From Sneathiella sp. (GTDB taxonomy: Bacteria; Pseudomonadota; Alphaproteobacteria; Sneathiellales; Sneathiellaceae): 8,108 nucleotides of DNA. Under the pieces are notes generated by a model, which saw only the letters and a program-made list of their open reading frames with translations, had not been told where the DNA came from and made no database searches. Shown piece by piece: positions 1 through 5,459 of the stretch (position 1 is the first letter of the stretch; every line of letters starts with the position of its first letter). Where the stretch lies: NCBI GenBank assembly GCA_002732675.1, contig NVRR01000006.1, forward strand, positions 1 to 8,108, read 5' to 3'. Made by a program: the position numbers and the translations under genes.

Positions 1-228
1 AAGGTCCCTAAAAACCTGAAGGAAGTACACATCAACACAGGGCCGGATGACGCGGGCGACCTTCGCGACAGCCACGGTACCGTTAGGCGCCGTTTCGGCG
101 AAAATGTGATTTACCTGGTCCGGCCGGACCAGCATATCGCCGCCCGGTTTTCCAGTGATGAGGCTGATCAACTTTCTATTGCACGGGATCGTGCCATGGC
201 TATTTCAGAACTGGAGGCTGCTCAATGA
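1..228 (+). CDS. FAD-dependent aromatic hydroxylase (monooxygenase), C-terminal 75 codons only
   Basis: The reading frame is open from the first base of the window to a TGA at 226-228, so only the C-terminal tail is present and the FAD-binding Rossmann core lies upstream. The diagnostic piece is YLVRPDQHIAARF (visible residues 38-50). It matches the 'LVRPD-x-[HY]-[IV]-A-x-R' ending of the thioredoxin-like C-terminal domain in flavoprotein aromatic hydroxylases of the MhpA / 3-hydroxybenzoate hydroxylase type. Such enzymes use NAD(P)H and O2 to hydroxylate phenolic acids in the cytoplasm. The stop overlaps the start of the DUF2783 gene (ATGA), which implies translational coupling, and maiA follows. 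Together they suggest a gentisate- or homogentisate-type ring-degradation operon. The family assignment rests on a short C-terminal motif plus context, and the substrate cannot be read from this fragment. Confidence 0.75.
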   Translation, partial: KVPKNLKEVHINTGPDDAGDLRDSHGTVRRRFGENVIYLVRPDQHIAARFSSDEADQLSIARDRAMAISELEAAQ

Positions 229-422
229 CCAATCTCTTGCGGGGTGAGGATCACCTTAAAGAACATGGCGACGATTTTTACGAGCTTCTTATCCAGGCAC
301 ATGAAGGATTGAGCTTTGACGACTCCGCTACCTTAAATGCCCGGCTTATCCTGATCCTCGCCAACGAAATCGGTGATTTTGACATCCTGACAGCGGCGAT
401 CCAAACAGCAAAAGATGTGTAA
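225..422 (+). CDS. DUF2783 family small protein
   Basis: A 65-residue acidic, soluble, probably helical protein. The segment with 'AHEGLS', 'SATLNARLILILAN' and 'IGD' (about residues 26-50) is the pattern I associate with DUF2783, a small family of unknown function. From general knowledge, DUF2783 genes commonly lie next to FAD-dependent aromatic hydroxylases and zeta-type glutathione transferases, and that is the arrangement here. The ATG overlaps the hydroxylase stop in ATGA and has its Shine-Dalgarno (GGAGG, 213-217) inside the upstream gene, so its dose is probably tied to the hydroxylase. The maiA start lies 18 bases downstream. No catalytic motif, signal peptide or membrane segment is visible. 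A role as an accessory or stabilising subunit of the hydroxylase is inference from the conserved neighbourhood only. Confidence 0.85.
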   Translation: MTNLLRGEDHLKEHGDDFYELLIQAHEGLSFDDSATLNARLILILANEIGDFDILTAAIQTAKDV

Positions 423-440
423 AAGCGAAAGGGTCGGCAC

Positions 441-1085
441 ATGAGCGATATCATTCTCTATGATTACTGGCGTTCCTCCGCCAGCTACCGGGTCCGGATA
501 GCCCTCAACCTGAAAAACATCGCCTATGAGATTGTGCCTGTCGATCTGCTGACGAGGGAGCATCTCTCAGTGGAGCATCTTGAGCGCAACCCGCAAGGAT
601 TTATACCTGCCCTCGCCATTGACGACGAAATGCTGACGCAATCACTGGCCATCATTGACTATCTCGACGAAACGCGCACCAAACTTCCGCTCCTGCCAGA
701 CGGTACTTTTACGCGTCAGAAAGTGCGTGCCATGGCACATGTCATCGCCATGGATATTCATCCTGTCTGCAATCTGAGCGTCGCCGCCTATGCCGTCCAA
801 AAAATGGGCGGAGATGATGATGACCGCGCCGAATGGATGCAACATTTTATTCTTAAAGGTCTTCAACCTCTGGAACAGCTCATTCGCGATGCCGGAGAGG
901 GAGGTTTTTGCTTTGGCGCCGAGCCGACGCTCGCGGATATCTGCCTTATTCCGCAGCTATATAACGCCGCCCGATGGGGCGCTGATTTCTCACATCTAAC
1001 ACGGATCACCGCCATCGGCGAAAAATGCGCGGAAATTGATGCCTTCCAAAAGGCCTATCCCGAAACTGTTAAAGCGATGTCATGA
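441..1085 (+). CDS. maiA: Maleylacetoacetate isomerase (zeta-class glutathione S-transferase)
   Basis: A 214-residue protein of normal length for the family. It catalyses glutathione-dependent cis-trans isomerisation of maleylacetoacetate to fumarylacetoacetate, or maleylpyruvate to fumarylpyruvate in gentisate pathways. The N-terminal thioredoxin-like lobe carries the zeta signature SSASYRVRIAL (residues 12-22). Ser12 and Ser13 are kept, with Ala where the eukaryotic motif has Cys, as is common in bacterial forms. Gln67-Ser68 in 'TQSLAIIDYL' is the glutathione gamma-glutamyl contact. The helical C-terminal lobe has the typical 'EPTLADICLIPQLYNA' (161-176). The start is supported by GAAAGGG at 427-433, a good distance before the ATG. 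It is the last gene of the catabolic operon seen here and converges on the CHASE2 cyclase gene 38 bases further on. No clear terminator hairpin is visible in that gap. The choice between homogentisate and gentisate pathways depends on genes upstream of the window. Confidence 0.93.
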   Translation: MSDIILYDYWRSSASYRVRIALNLKNIAYEIVPVDLLTREHLSVEHLERNPQGFIPALAIDDEMLTQSLAIIDYLDETRTKLPLLPDGTFTRQKVRAMAHVIAMDIHPVCNLSVAAYAVQKMGGDDDDRAEWMQHFILKGLQPLEQLIRDAGEGGFCFGAEPTLADICLIPQLYNAARWGADFSHLTRITAIGEKCAEIDAFQKAYPETVKAMS

Positions 1086-1123
1086 CCAATTGGGGCTATA
1101 TCGAAGAAAGTTGAGTGCCGGAC

Positions 1124-3517
1124 CTATTCAGTGGCGCGGGCGACATTATAAGTCCAGATACTCAGCAGGCCGCCGCCGTCATCTTCTGCATCAAACGATT
1201 GTTCGGAGAACCCTTTCAGAACATCATCGGCACTATCTGTCCCTCGAATTTTATCGACCAGGCTGGACGACGCTATTATCCTGGAGCTTTTATCATCGGC
1301 AAGGTCTTGCAGGCAGGCGGCAATGATCATGGTGTCCCCGGACAAGCTCACCTCAAAGGAATCATCCGTTGGCAATATGTCGACAGAAACCTGACCAAAA
1401 TGCACCCCGATGTTAAACGTCAGTGACATACTACCGGGGAAACTATGTTCTCCTATATAGGTTGCAAGGCTCTGACCAATTTTTCGGGCGCTTTCAAGCG
1501 CATGCCGGGCATCCAGAACACTGTCGTCAGGTAACCCGAATACGGCCATTATGCCATCATTTTTGAATTTTTCGACAAACCCCCGGTCCCTCACAACTTC
1601 GTCCTCAATAAGGTCATGCAAGGCATTCAAAAACGGCGCCGTCAATGTCGGGCCAAGCGATTTACCGGCGGCATTGAAACCGCGCATGTCGACATATAAA
1701 ATCGCAACGGGAAAATGACGTCCTGAGACCGGTTCATCATCCGATATCAGGTCCTCTTTCGGTGCTGGCGAAAAGGCCGTTTCAAAAGTCGGCGGGTTTT
1801 CCGGCAAAGGAACCGAAATTGGTTCTGGTTTAGGCTCGGGGACGGGCTCAGGGTCAGAGACGGGAGCGGGAGCGGGTTCCGGCTCTTCTTCGACCGGTAA
1901 TAATGGCTCATTGGCCTCCGACTGTTCTTCTTCAGACGGAGGTTCTAGGGTAAGAGCAGCCTCCAGATCTTCCTGTGTCGGCGACTGGTGAGCGTCCTCA
2001 ATTACTAAATCTTGTCCCGGCGAAGGAACAAATTCTGGGGAGTTTACCTCATCCTCGGGATTAAGCTCTTCCGCATCCACCAACACCAAAGGTCCGTCGT
2101 CCACTTCGGGCGTCGCATCGTCGATTGCGCGCTCAGGCGCTTCATCGGCGGTTTCCCGCGCAGCGGCATCGCGGGATTTCTCTTCCAACATCCGACCTTT
2201 GGCAACCCTTTCGGCAATCCAGGGCGTCGCATATTTAGTTGTTTCGGTCCGCTCTTCCTCGGTAAGCGCCTTTGCCCGGCGATTGGAGACCCGTTTAGCC
2301 GCCACCAGATACAATGTACATAAAATAACGGCTGCCAGCGGAAAGGTAAGGCTTAGCCACAGATTAAGAAGCGCGAAGGCCTGAAAATTCACGACGCCGA
2401 CAAGCCCTCCCGCCAATATCGCCATGATCATGACAACGCCCGCATTGCGCAATGTCGCGAGCAGGCCGAAGAAAATACCGATCAGCGCGATCATGATGAT
2501 GTCGAGCACAATGACCTGCTGGGAGCGATCAAGCGGGTCCGCATGCCAAAGATTATCAATCACTGTCGCGAGGAATTCCACATCGGGCATTGTTCCGCCG
2601 AAAGGAGATACAAATGTCTCGCCAATATCGGCATCTGTTGCACCAATCAGGACGAGGCCGCCTTTAAATGTACTTCCCGACAGCCCGCCTTTCACCACCT
2701 CATCAAAGGAATACGTCAAATATGTTCCGGCGGCTCCGCGATAATTGACGGCCACCCGCGTCAAATAATCCGTGGGAATATAACTACTGGCAATTTCCAG
2801 CTGGCGACCAAATGTAATGGAAACGGCGGAAAGATCTAATCCAAGAGAGAATAATGACGCCTCGACAGCGAGTGACGGGTAGTATCGACCCGCATTATCC
2901 ATAACCGGATAGGCATATCTGCGGATGTCGCCAGTATCGTCAGTTAAGGTGACATGGCCCGGCGTTGCCGCTTCAAGCAGCGCCGCGTCCGGCGTTTTTA
3001 TGCCGGTGGGCGTTAAAACACGCCCTGTGCCTCCATCAGGAAACCGATAGTGAAGATAGGTATTTCGCCGAACGGCCGGCGGAATGGATAAAGAAGGCTG
3101 GGTCACAATGCCCGGATCCCCCTCCCGGAAAATATAGCCAACAAGCGGCTTTTTCACCTGCGCCAGTGAAGCCGCCAGTTTAGCGGTCTCCGTCGCCGTC
3201 ATCCGGTCCAGAAGAGAGGGGGCTATTGCTATTGTCTCCGCCCCGTCTTTGACAAGCGCCTCAATCACAGAAGCAATGCGTGTCGCCGTAACAACGTCGC
3301 CTTTTTTCACATCCACCATCACCACAAGGGCAATTTTATCGTCCGCTGGCATAGGGCCGCGATAAGCAAACCGCCAATCAAGCAACTGCCCTTCAACCTG
3401 CTGCACAACCGCCAAGTCCCGGATGTTCAACAGAGCGCCCACAAGCACGGCGCAAATACCGAGCACAATCATCGCCTGACTTAGTCGGCCGATGGGCGGA
3501 CGTAACCTAGTTGCCAT
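1124..3517 (-). CDS. CHASE2-domain class III adenylate/guanylate cyclase-like receptor, catalytically suspect
   Basis: A 797-residue membrane protein. Residues about 15-33 form an N-terminal anchor. Residues about 35-330 are a CHASE2 extracytoplasmic sensor (early 'LLDWRF', late 'GLVLIGATDADIGE' and 'GGTMPDVEF'). Three transmembrane helices follow at about 334-355, 358-377 and 380-406. Residues about 407-600 are a disordered acidic, Pro/Glu-rich linker, and 601-797 form a class III nucleotidyl cyclase domain ending in the usual 'LKG...' tail. Both metal aspartates are present, Asp610 in 'YVDMRGF' and Asp654 in 'KFKNDGIMAVFG', with the purine-contacting Lys650. In 'SGDTMIIAACL' the transition-state Asn is Ile731 and the Arg is Cys735, and Ser724 stands where Asp or Thr usually selects the base. 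Known relatives make cAMP in response to an external signal, but cyclase activity here is doubtful. The gene is monocistronic and convergent with maiA. Its start has a purine-rich stretch (GGGGAT) about 7 bases upstream. Confidence 0.9.
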   Translation of the reverse strand: MATRLRPPIGRLSQAMIVLGICAVLVGALLNIRDLAVVQQVEGQLLDWRFAYRGPMPADDKIALVVMVDVKKGDVVTATRIASVIEALVKDGAETIAIAPSLLDRMTATETAKLAASLAQVKKPLVGYIFREGDPGIVTQPSLSIPPAVRRNTYLHYRFPDGGTGRVLTPTGIKTPDAALLEAATPGHVTLTDDTGDIRRYAYPVMDNAGRYYPSLAVEASLFSLGLDLSAVSITFGRQLEIASSYIPTDYLTRVAVNYRGAAGTYLTYSFDEVVKGGLSGSTFKGGLVLIGATDADIGETFVSPFGGTMPDVEFLATVIDNLWHADPLDRSQQVIVLDIIMIALIGIFFGLLATLRNAGVVMIMAILAGGLVGVVNFQAFALLNLWLSLTFPLAAVILCTLYLVAAKRVSNRRAKALTEEERTETTKYATPWIAERVAKGRMLEEKSRDAAARETADEAPERAIDDATPEVDDGPLVLVDAEELNPEDEVNSPEFVPSPGQDLVIEDAHQSPTQEDLEAALTLEPPSEEEQSEANEPLLPVEEEPEPAPAPVSDPEPVPEPKPEPISVPLPENPPTFETAFSPAPKEDLISDDEPVSGRHFPVAILYVDMRGFNAAGKSLGPTLTAPFLNALHDLIEDEVVRDRGFVEKFKNDGIMAVFGLPDDSVLDARHALESARKIGQSLATYIGEHSFPGSMSLTFNIGVHFGQVSVDILPTDDSFEVSLSGDTMIIAACLQDLADDKSSRIIASSSLVDKIRGTDSADDVLKGFSEQSFDAEDDGGGLLSIWTYNVARATE
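1718..2299 (-). other. Acidic, Pro/Glu-rich low-complexity linker within the cyclase-like gene
   Basis: This stretch encodes residues about 407-600 of the CHASE2 protein. The first part (about 410-460) is charged and rich in Lys, Arg, Glu and Ala. The middle is strongly acidic with two short hydrophobic islands, 'PLVLVDAEEL' (476-485) and 'DLVIEDAHQ' (503-511). Residues 541-576 (bases 1790-1897) are repeats of Pro-Glu, Pro-Ala and Pro-Lys. The DNA shows matching GGGCTC- and GGGAGC-like runs on the plus strand. CHASE2 cyclases that I know of usually join the last membrane helix to the catalytic domain by a much shorter linker. The segment is probably disordered. Confidence 0.8.
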
Positions 3518-3642
3518 TTATTTATCCCCGTCTCCGGAAAGTTTTGCTCAAAAGCCCACCTAAAGACTGGAAAAAGACCGACTTTGCGGATTTGCCTAAG
3601 CCTACCAGCAAAAAGTAACTTTACTACTTGTTTTTTGGAGTT

Positions 3643-3658
3643 TGGCAAGCTCTTTGCC
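3643..3658 (+). promoter_or_regulatory. Candidate sigma-54 (RpoN) -24/-12 promoter, nearly palindromic
   Basis: The plus strand reads TGGCAAG-CTCT-TTGCC, against the established sigma-54 consensus TGGCACG-N4-TTGC[AT]. The essential GG and GC dinucleotides have the correct spacing. Only the sixth and last positions deviate. Transcription would start near 3669 and run toward the small ORF and the VOC-maoC operon. The element is an inverted repeat (GGCAA / TTGCC around a 5-base centre), so the minus strand gives a weaker match (CGGCAAAGAGCTTGCC) pointing to the cyclase gene with a leader of about 115 bases. A sigma-54 promoter needs an enhancer-binding activator, and no activator gene is visible in this window. 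The alternative is a repressor operator or a simple hairpin. Confidence 0.4.
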
Positions 3659-3831
3659 GAGTTCAAGCCCTTGGTAATCCTCAAAAAAATACGAGAATGA
3701 AGCCTCCAGACAACAATTGAAACAAAAATTCGAGCAGCAAGACACCCGTCTGAAACCTAAGCCCTGCATATTCAAATCAACACTGAAACCCAACATATCG
3801 ACGCCGCGGCCATGCCCCCGCTGCCCCGGAC

Positions 3832-3836
3832 AGGAG
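3832..3836 (+). promoter_or_regulatory. Shine-Dalgarno AGGAG of the small ORF
   Basis: AGGAG lies 7 bases before the ATG at 3844 and is the main reason for proposing that small ORF. No other ATG within 15 bases downstream would be served by it as well. Confidence 0.5.
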
Positions 3837-3843
3837 AAGGAAT

Positions 3844-3954
3844 ATGACGATGGCTTATACAGATACAATGTGGCAAAACGCCGAAGCGAGCACTGCAACG
3901 ACGGCAATTGCGGAAGAGGGTGCCAGCCTCACACGCGCCCGCCTTTACCTCTAA
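3844..3954 (+). CDS. Unrecognised 36-residue small ORF with strong ribosome-binding site
   Basis: ATG at 3844 is preceded by AGGAG (3832-3836, within CAGGAGAAGGAAT) at a 7-base spacing, the best Shine-Dalgarno in the intergenic region. The frame runs 36 codons to TAA at 3952-3954. The peptide starts MTMAYTDTMWQ, continues through an Ala/Thr/Glu-rich middle and ends SLTRARLYL. I recognise no family. It is too small for a standard gene caller and has no membrane segment or signal peptide. It sits upstream of the VOC-maoC operon and is followed at once by a long hairpin, so it could be a leader peptide, a true small protein, or a remnant of a longer gene. The case rests on the ribosome-binding site and plausible codons only. 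Confidence 0.4.
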   Translation: MTMAYTDTMWQNAEASTATTAIAEEGASLTRARLYL

Positions 3955-4032
3955 GAAAGAAGGCAAACACGGATACACCGGAGCATCCGACACCTCTCTT
4001 TCTCCACGGTCGTCGCAGTCAGGCCTTTACCT
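3941..4032 (+). repeat. 10-base direct repeat GCCTTTACCT flanking a 72-base segment
   Basis: GCCTTTACCT occurs exactly at 3941-3950 and 4023-4032. The segment between the copies contains the hairpin at 3954-4003. Removing one repeat and the intervening segment would extend the small ORF by a few codons (LYL followed by DVQI and a stop). This could mark a small insertion. A 10-base match in about 600 bases is also not very unlikely by chance. Confidence 0.3.
3954..4003 (+). other. Imperfect long hairpin directly after the small ORF
   Basis: AGAAAGAAGG (3954-3963) can pair with CCTCTCTTTCT (3993-4003) with one bulged C. Inside it, CGGAT (3970-3974) pairs with ATCCG (3985-3989) across a 10-base loop. 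The structure begins within the stop codon of the 36-codon ORF. No T-tract follows, so it is not a standard intrinsic terminator. A leader attenuator, RNA-stability element or chance pairing are all possible. Confidence 0.3.
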
Positions 4033-4110
4033 GGACGTGCAAATTTGAAATACTCTCCTTCACAGTTGTCTCAAAAAAAATAACCGGATGGCCCTTCAAG
4101 CCGTCAAAAC

Positions 4111-4116
4111 GGGAGG
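4111..4116 (+). promoter_or_regulatory. Ribosome-binding site fixing the VOC gene start
   Basis: GGGAGG sits 4 bases before the ATG at 4121. The in-frame ATG at 4088 has only an A-run and no purine-rich Shine-Dalgarno before it. Residues encoded between 4088 and 4120 also lie outside the recognisable domain. This favours 4121 as the start. Confidence 0.7.
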
Positions 4117-4120
4117 AAAT

Positions 4121-4903
4121 ATGACAACAAAAGATTATGTACGGCTGCGGCAAATATGTCTTGCCACGCTGGATATTAAGAGCGCCGAAGCGGCTGTGTC
4201 TGGTATTCTGGGATTGAACGTCTGCCATCGTTCGACCCTTAAAGAATTCGGCCTCGAAAATATTATGTTCCCGGTCAATGGTACCTTTATCGAAATAGTC
4301 GCGCCAACAGCGCCAAACACAGCCGTCCATCGTTTCCTTGCCAGAAACGAAAATCGCGGCGGTTACATGGCGATTTTCGATTGCGCTGATGTCACCCGCC
4401 ATCGCGCACTGGCCGAAGCTAACGGGGTTGACGTCATTTATGAAAGAAACTCTGAAGGCGGTGATCTGCTGCAGCTCAATCCGAAGCAAACAGGTGCAAC
4501 CATAATGGAGTTTGACCACCATTATGGTGGAGATGATTTGCTGGGGCATTATGAATGGGCCGGAAAGGGCTGGCAGGACCATGTCAGGACGGATGTGACC
4601 AAGGACATTCTGGGTATTGAAATAAGCAGCCCCAAGGCCGCATTACGCGCCAAACTATGGGCTAACCTTTGCAATCGCGTTGTTGTTTACGGAGAATCGG
4701 ACCTTCAGGACATCACGCTTGATTATGGCACGCTTACATTTCGTCAAACCGCAAAAAACAGCCGGGAATTATTCTCCGCCATTGATCTAACTGTATCGGA
4801 CCGGCACCAGGTTTTGACGTTGGCGGACCAGGCGGGATGCCCGGTAACCGACAACAGTTTTGATTTTTGCGGCATTGAGTTTCGCCTGCGCCGAGCGGAT
4901 TAG
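4121..4903 (+). CDS. Two-lobed VOC (glyoxalase/dioxygenase-fold) family protein
   Basis: A 260-residue soluble protein from the ATG at 4121. The N-terminal half (about residues 6-135) has the VOC beta-alpha-beta-beta-beta pattern: 'RQICLATLDIKSAEAAVSGI', 'GTFIEIVAP', 'GGYMAIFDCADV' and 'GATIMEFD'. The C-terminal half (about 163-257) looks like a second, more diverged VOC lobe ('ILGIEISSPKAALRAKLWA' to 'FDFCGIEFRLR'). Classical VOC enzymes bind a metal through His/Glu ligands. Here Glu59 and Glu130 occupy ligand-like strands, but Gln11 replaces the usual first His and no His sits in the third position near Tyr82. Metal binding may therefore be altered. It leads an operon with two MaoC dehydratase genes, which suggests work on a CoA thioester, such as isomerisation or epimerisation. 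That function is inference, and I cannot name the reaction. Confidence 0.8.
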   Translation: MTTKDYVRLRQICLATLDIKSAEAAVSGILGLNVCHRSTLKEFGLENIMFPVNGTFIEIVAPTAPNTAVHRFLARNENRGGYMAIFDCADVTRHRALAEANGVDVIYERNSEGGDLLQLNPKQTGATIMEFDHHYGGDDLLGHYEWAGKGWQDHVRTDVTKDILGIEISSPKAALRAKLWANLCNRVVVYGESDLQDITLDYGTLTFRQTAKNSRELFSAIDLTVSDRHQVLTLADQAGCPVTDNSFDFCGIEFRLRRAD

Positions 4904-4945
4904 CAGAACCATCTGTATTTTGGCGCCATGACGCCAGCGCCTTTG

Positions 4946-4951
4946 AAGGAG
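4946..4951 (+). promoter_or_regulatory. Shine-Dalgarno AAGGAG selecting a GTG start
   Basis: AAGGAG is 6 bases before GTG at 4958. The in-frame ATG at 4928 has no Shine-Dalgarno, and this AAGGAG would lie inside its coding sequence. The GTG is therefore the more likely initiation codon for the first MaoC gene. Confidence 0.65.
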
Positions 4952-4957
4952 ACAAAA

Positions 4958-5440
4958 GTGACCGTCCTTGACCTTGATGATTTTGAGACCGATTTTTGGA
5001 AAGATGTGGAAAAACGTAAAACCTGGGATGAAATCATTCCGGGGGAGCTTCGTGATACCACCCCTGTCACCCTGACCAAAGAGGTGATTGCCCGTTTTGC
5101 GGCAGGCGTTGGTGAGGATAATCCCATCTATTTCGATGAAGACTATGCGAAAACGACGCCTTATGGCGGGATTATCGCCCCGCCCTCCATCCATATTCTG
5201 CTCATGTTTGCCTGTACGACGACCGAAGACTGGATGCGCTCCCCCGGCACCATCAATGCAGGACAGAACTGGTCTTATCATTTCCCGATCCGCCCGGGCG
5301 ATACCATCACCATGCGCGGCACTGCGCTTGATCGCTTTATCAGGAAAGATCGCTTGTTCGCGGTCCATGAAAATACTTTCACCAATCAACATGGGCAGAT
5401 CGTCTGCACAGGCCGCGGCCAAACAATTCGGCCCCAATAA
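4958..5440 (+). CDS. FAS1-like MaoC dehydratase domain protein (non-catalytic partner subunit)
   Basis: A 160-residue hot-dog fold protein from a GTG start, matching the N-terminal-type MaoC dehydratase family. It shows 'FAAGVGEDNPIYFDEDYA' (47-64) and 'GGIIAPPSIH' (70-79). The APP motif is typical of this half. In catalytic MaoC/hydratase-2 proteins the signature is G-D-x-N-P-[LIV]-H. Here the sequence is G52-E53-D54-N55-P56-I57-Y58, so the usual Asp is displaced and the His is Tyr. This is expected of the non-catalytic subunit in paired systems such as mycobacterial HadA with HadB. The next gene, 19 bases downstream, encodes the half with an intact dyad. Together they likely form a heteromeric (R)-specific enoyl-CoA or -ACP hydratase/dehydratase. 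The upstream ATG at 4928 would add 10 residues but is poorly supported. The substrate is unknown. Confidence 0.88.
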   Translation: MTVLDLDDFETDFWKDVEKRKTWDEIIPGELRDTTPVTLTKEVIARFAAGVGEDNPIYFDEDYAKTTPYGGIIAPPSIHILLMFACTTTEDWMRSPGTINAGQNWSYHFPIRPGDTITMRGTALDRFIRKDRLFAVHENTFTNQHGQIVCTGRGQTIRPQ

Positions 5441-5459
5441 CGGCGAAGGATCAGATAAC

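Larger units (their letters stand above)
3518..4120. other. 603-base intergenic region with regulatory motifs but no conventional gene
   Basis: This gap lies between the divergently transcribed CHASE2 gene (minus) and the VOC-maoC operon (plus). Its first third is AT-rich. It holds the sigma-54-like motif at 3643-3658, a strong-RBS 36-codon ORF at 3844-3954, a long hairpin at 3954-4003 and a 10-base direct repeat (3941-3950 and 4023-4032). Longer open frames cross it on both strands, but their translations are Cys/Pro/Arg-rich, lack family motifs and have no convincing ribosome-binding site. For the minus-strand cyclase gene, a weak sigma-70-like pair (TTGCCA, 16 bases, TAGTAA) can be drawn around 3622-3649, but I do not trust it. 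Confidence 0.7.

Noticed and set aside
1086..1123. Terminator between the convergent maiA and cyclase-like genes
   Set aside because: No inverted repeat with a T-tract is visible in the 38 bases.
1115..1426. Plus-strand open frames inside the cyclase-like gene (also around 2012-2839)
   Set aside because: Shadows of the long minus-strand gene, whose domains are recognisable throughout.
3615..3636. AAGTA/TACTT hairpin followed by a T-run, like a plus-strand terminator
   Set aside because: No gene is transcribed into it on the plus strand. The stem is five A-T-rich pairs, and the AT-rich stretch is more likely promoter-proximal sequence.
3602..3907. 101-codon minus-strand open frame in the same region
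   Set aside because: Cys/Phe/Ser-rich translation with no recognisable domain and no clear ribosome-binding site.
4088..4120. Earlier ATG for the VOC gene
   Set aside because: No Shine-Dalgarno before 4088, whereas GGGAGG directly precedes 4121.
3717..4124. 135-codon plus-strand open frame in the intergenic region
   Set aside because: The translation is rich in Pro, Cys, Arg and Lys with no family motif, its ATG lacks a Shine-Dalgarno, and it would overlap the better supported small ORF.
4019..4582. 187-codon minus-strand open frame
   Set aside because: Antisense shadow of the first VOC lobe, with no motif or ribosome-binding support.
5088..5459. N-terminal extension of the second MaoC gene to an ATG at 5088
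   Set aside because: It overlaps the FAS1-like MaoC gene in another frame, gives a Pro/Arg/Ser-rich sequence without MaoC features, and the ATG at 5460 has its own ribosome-binding site and normal family length.
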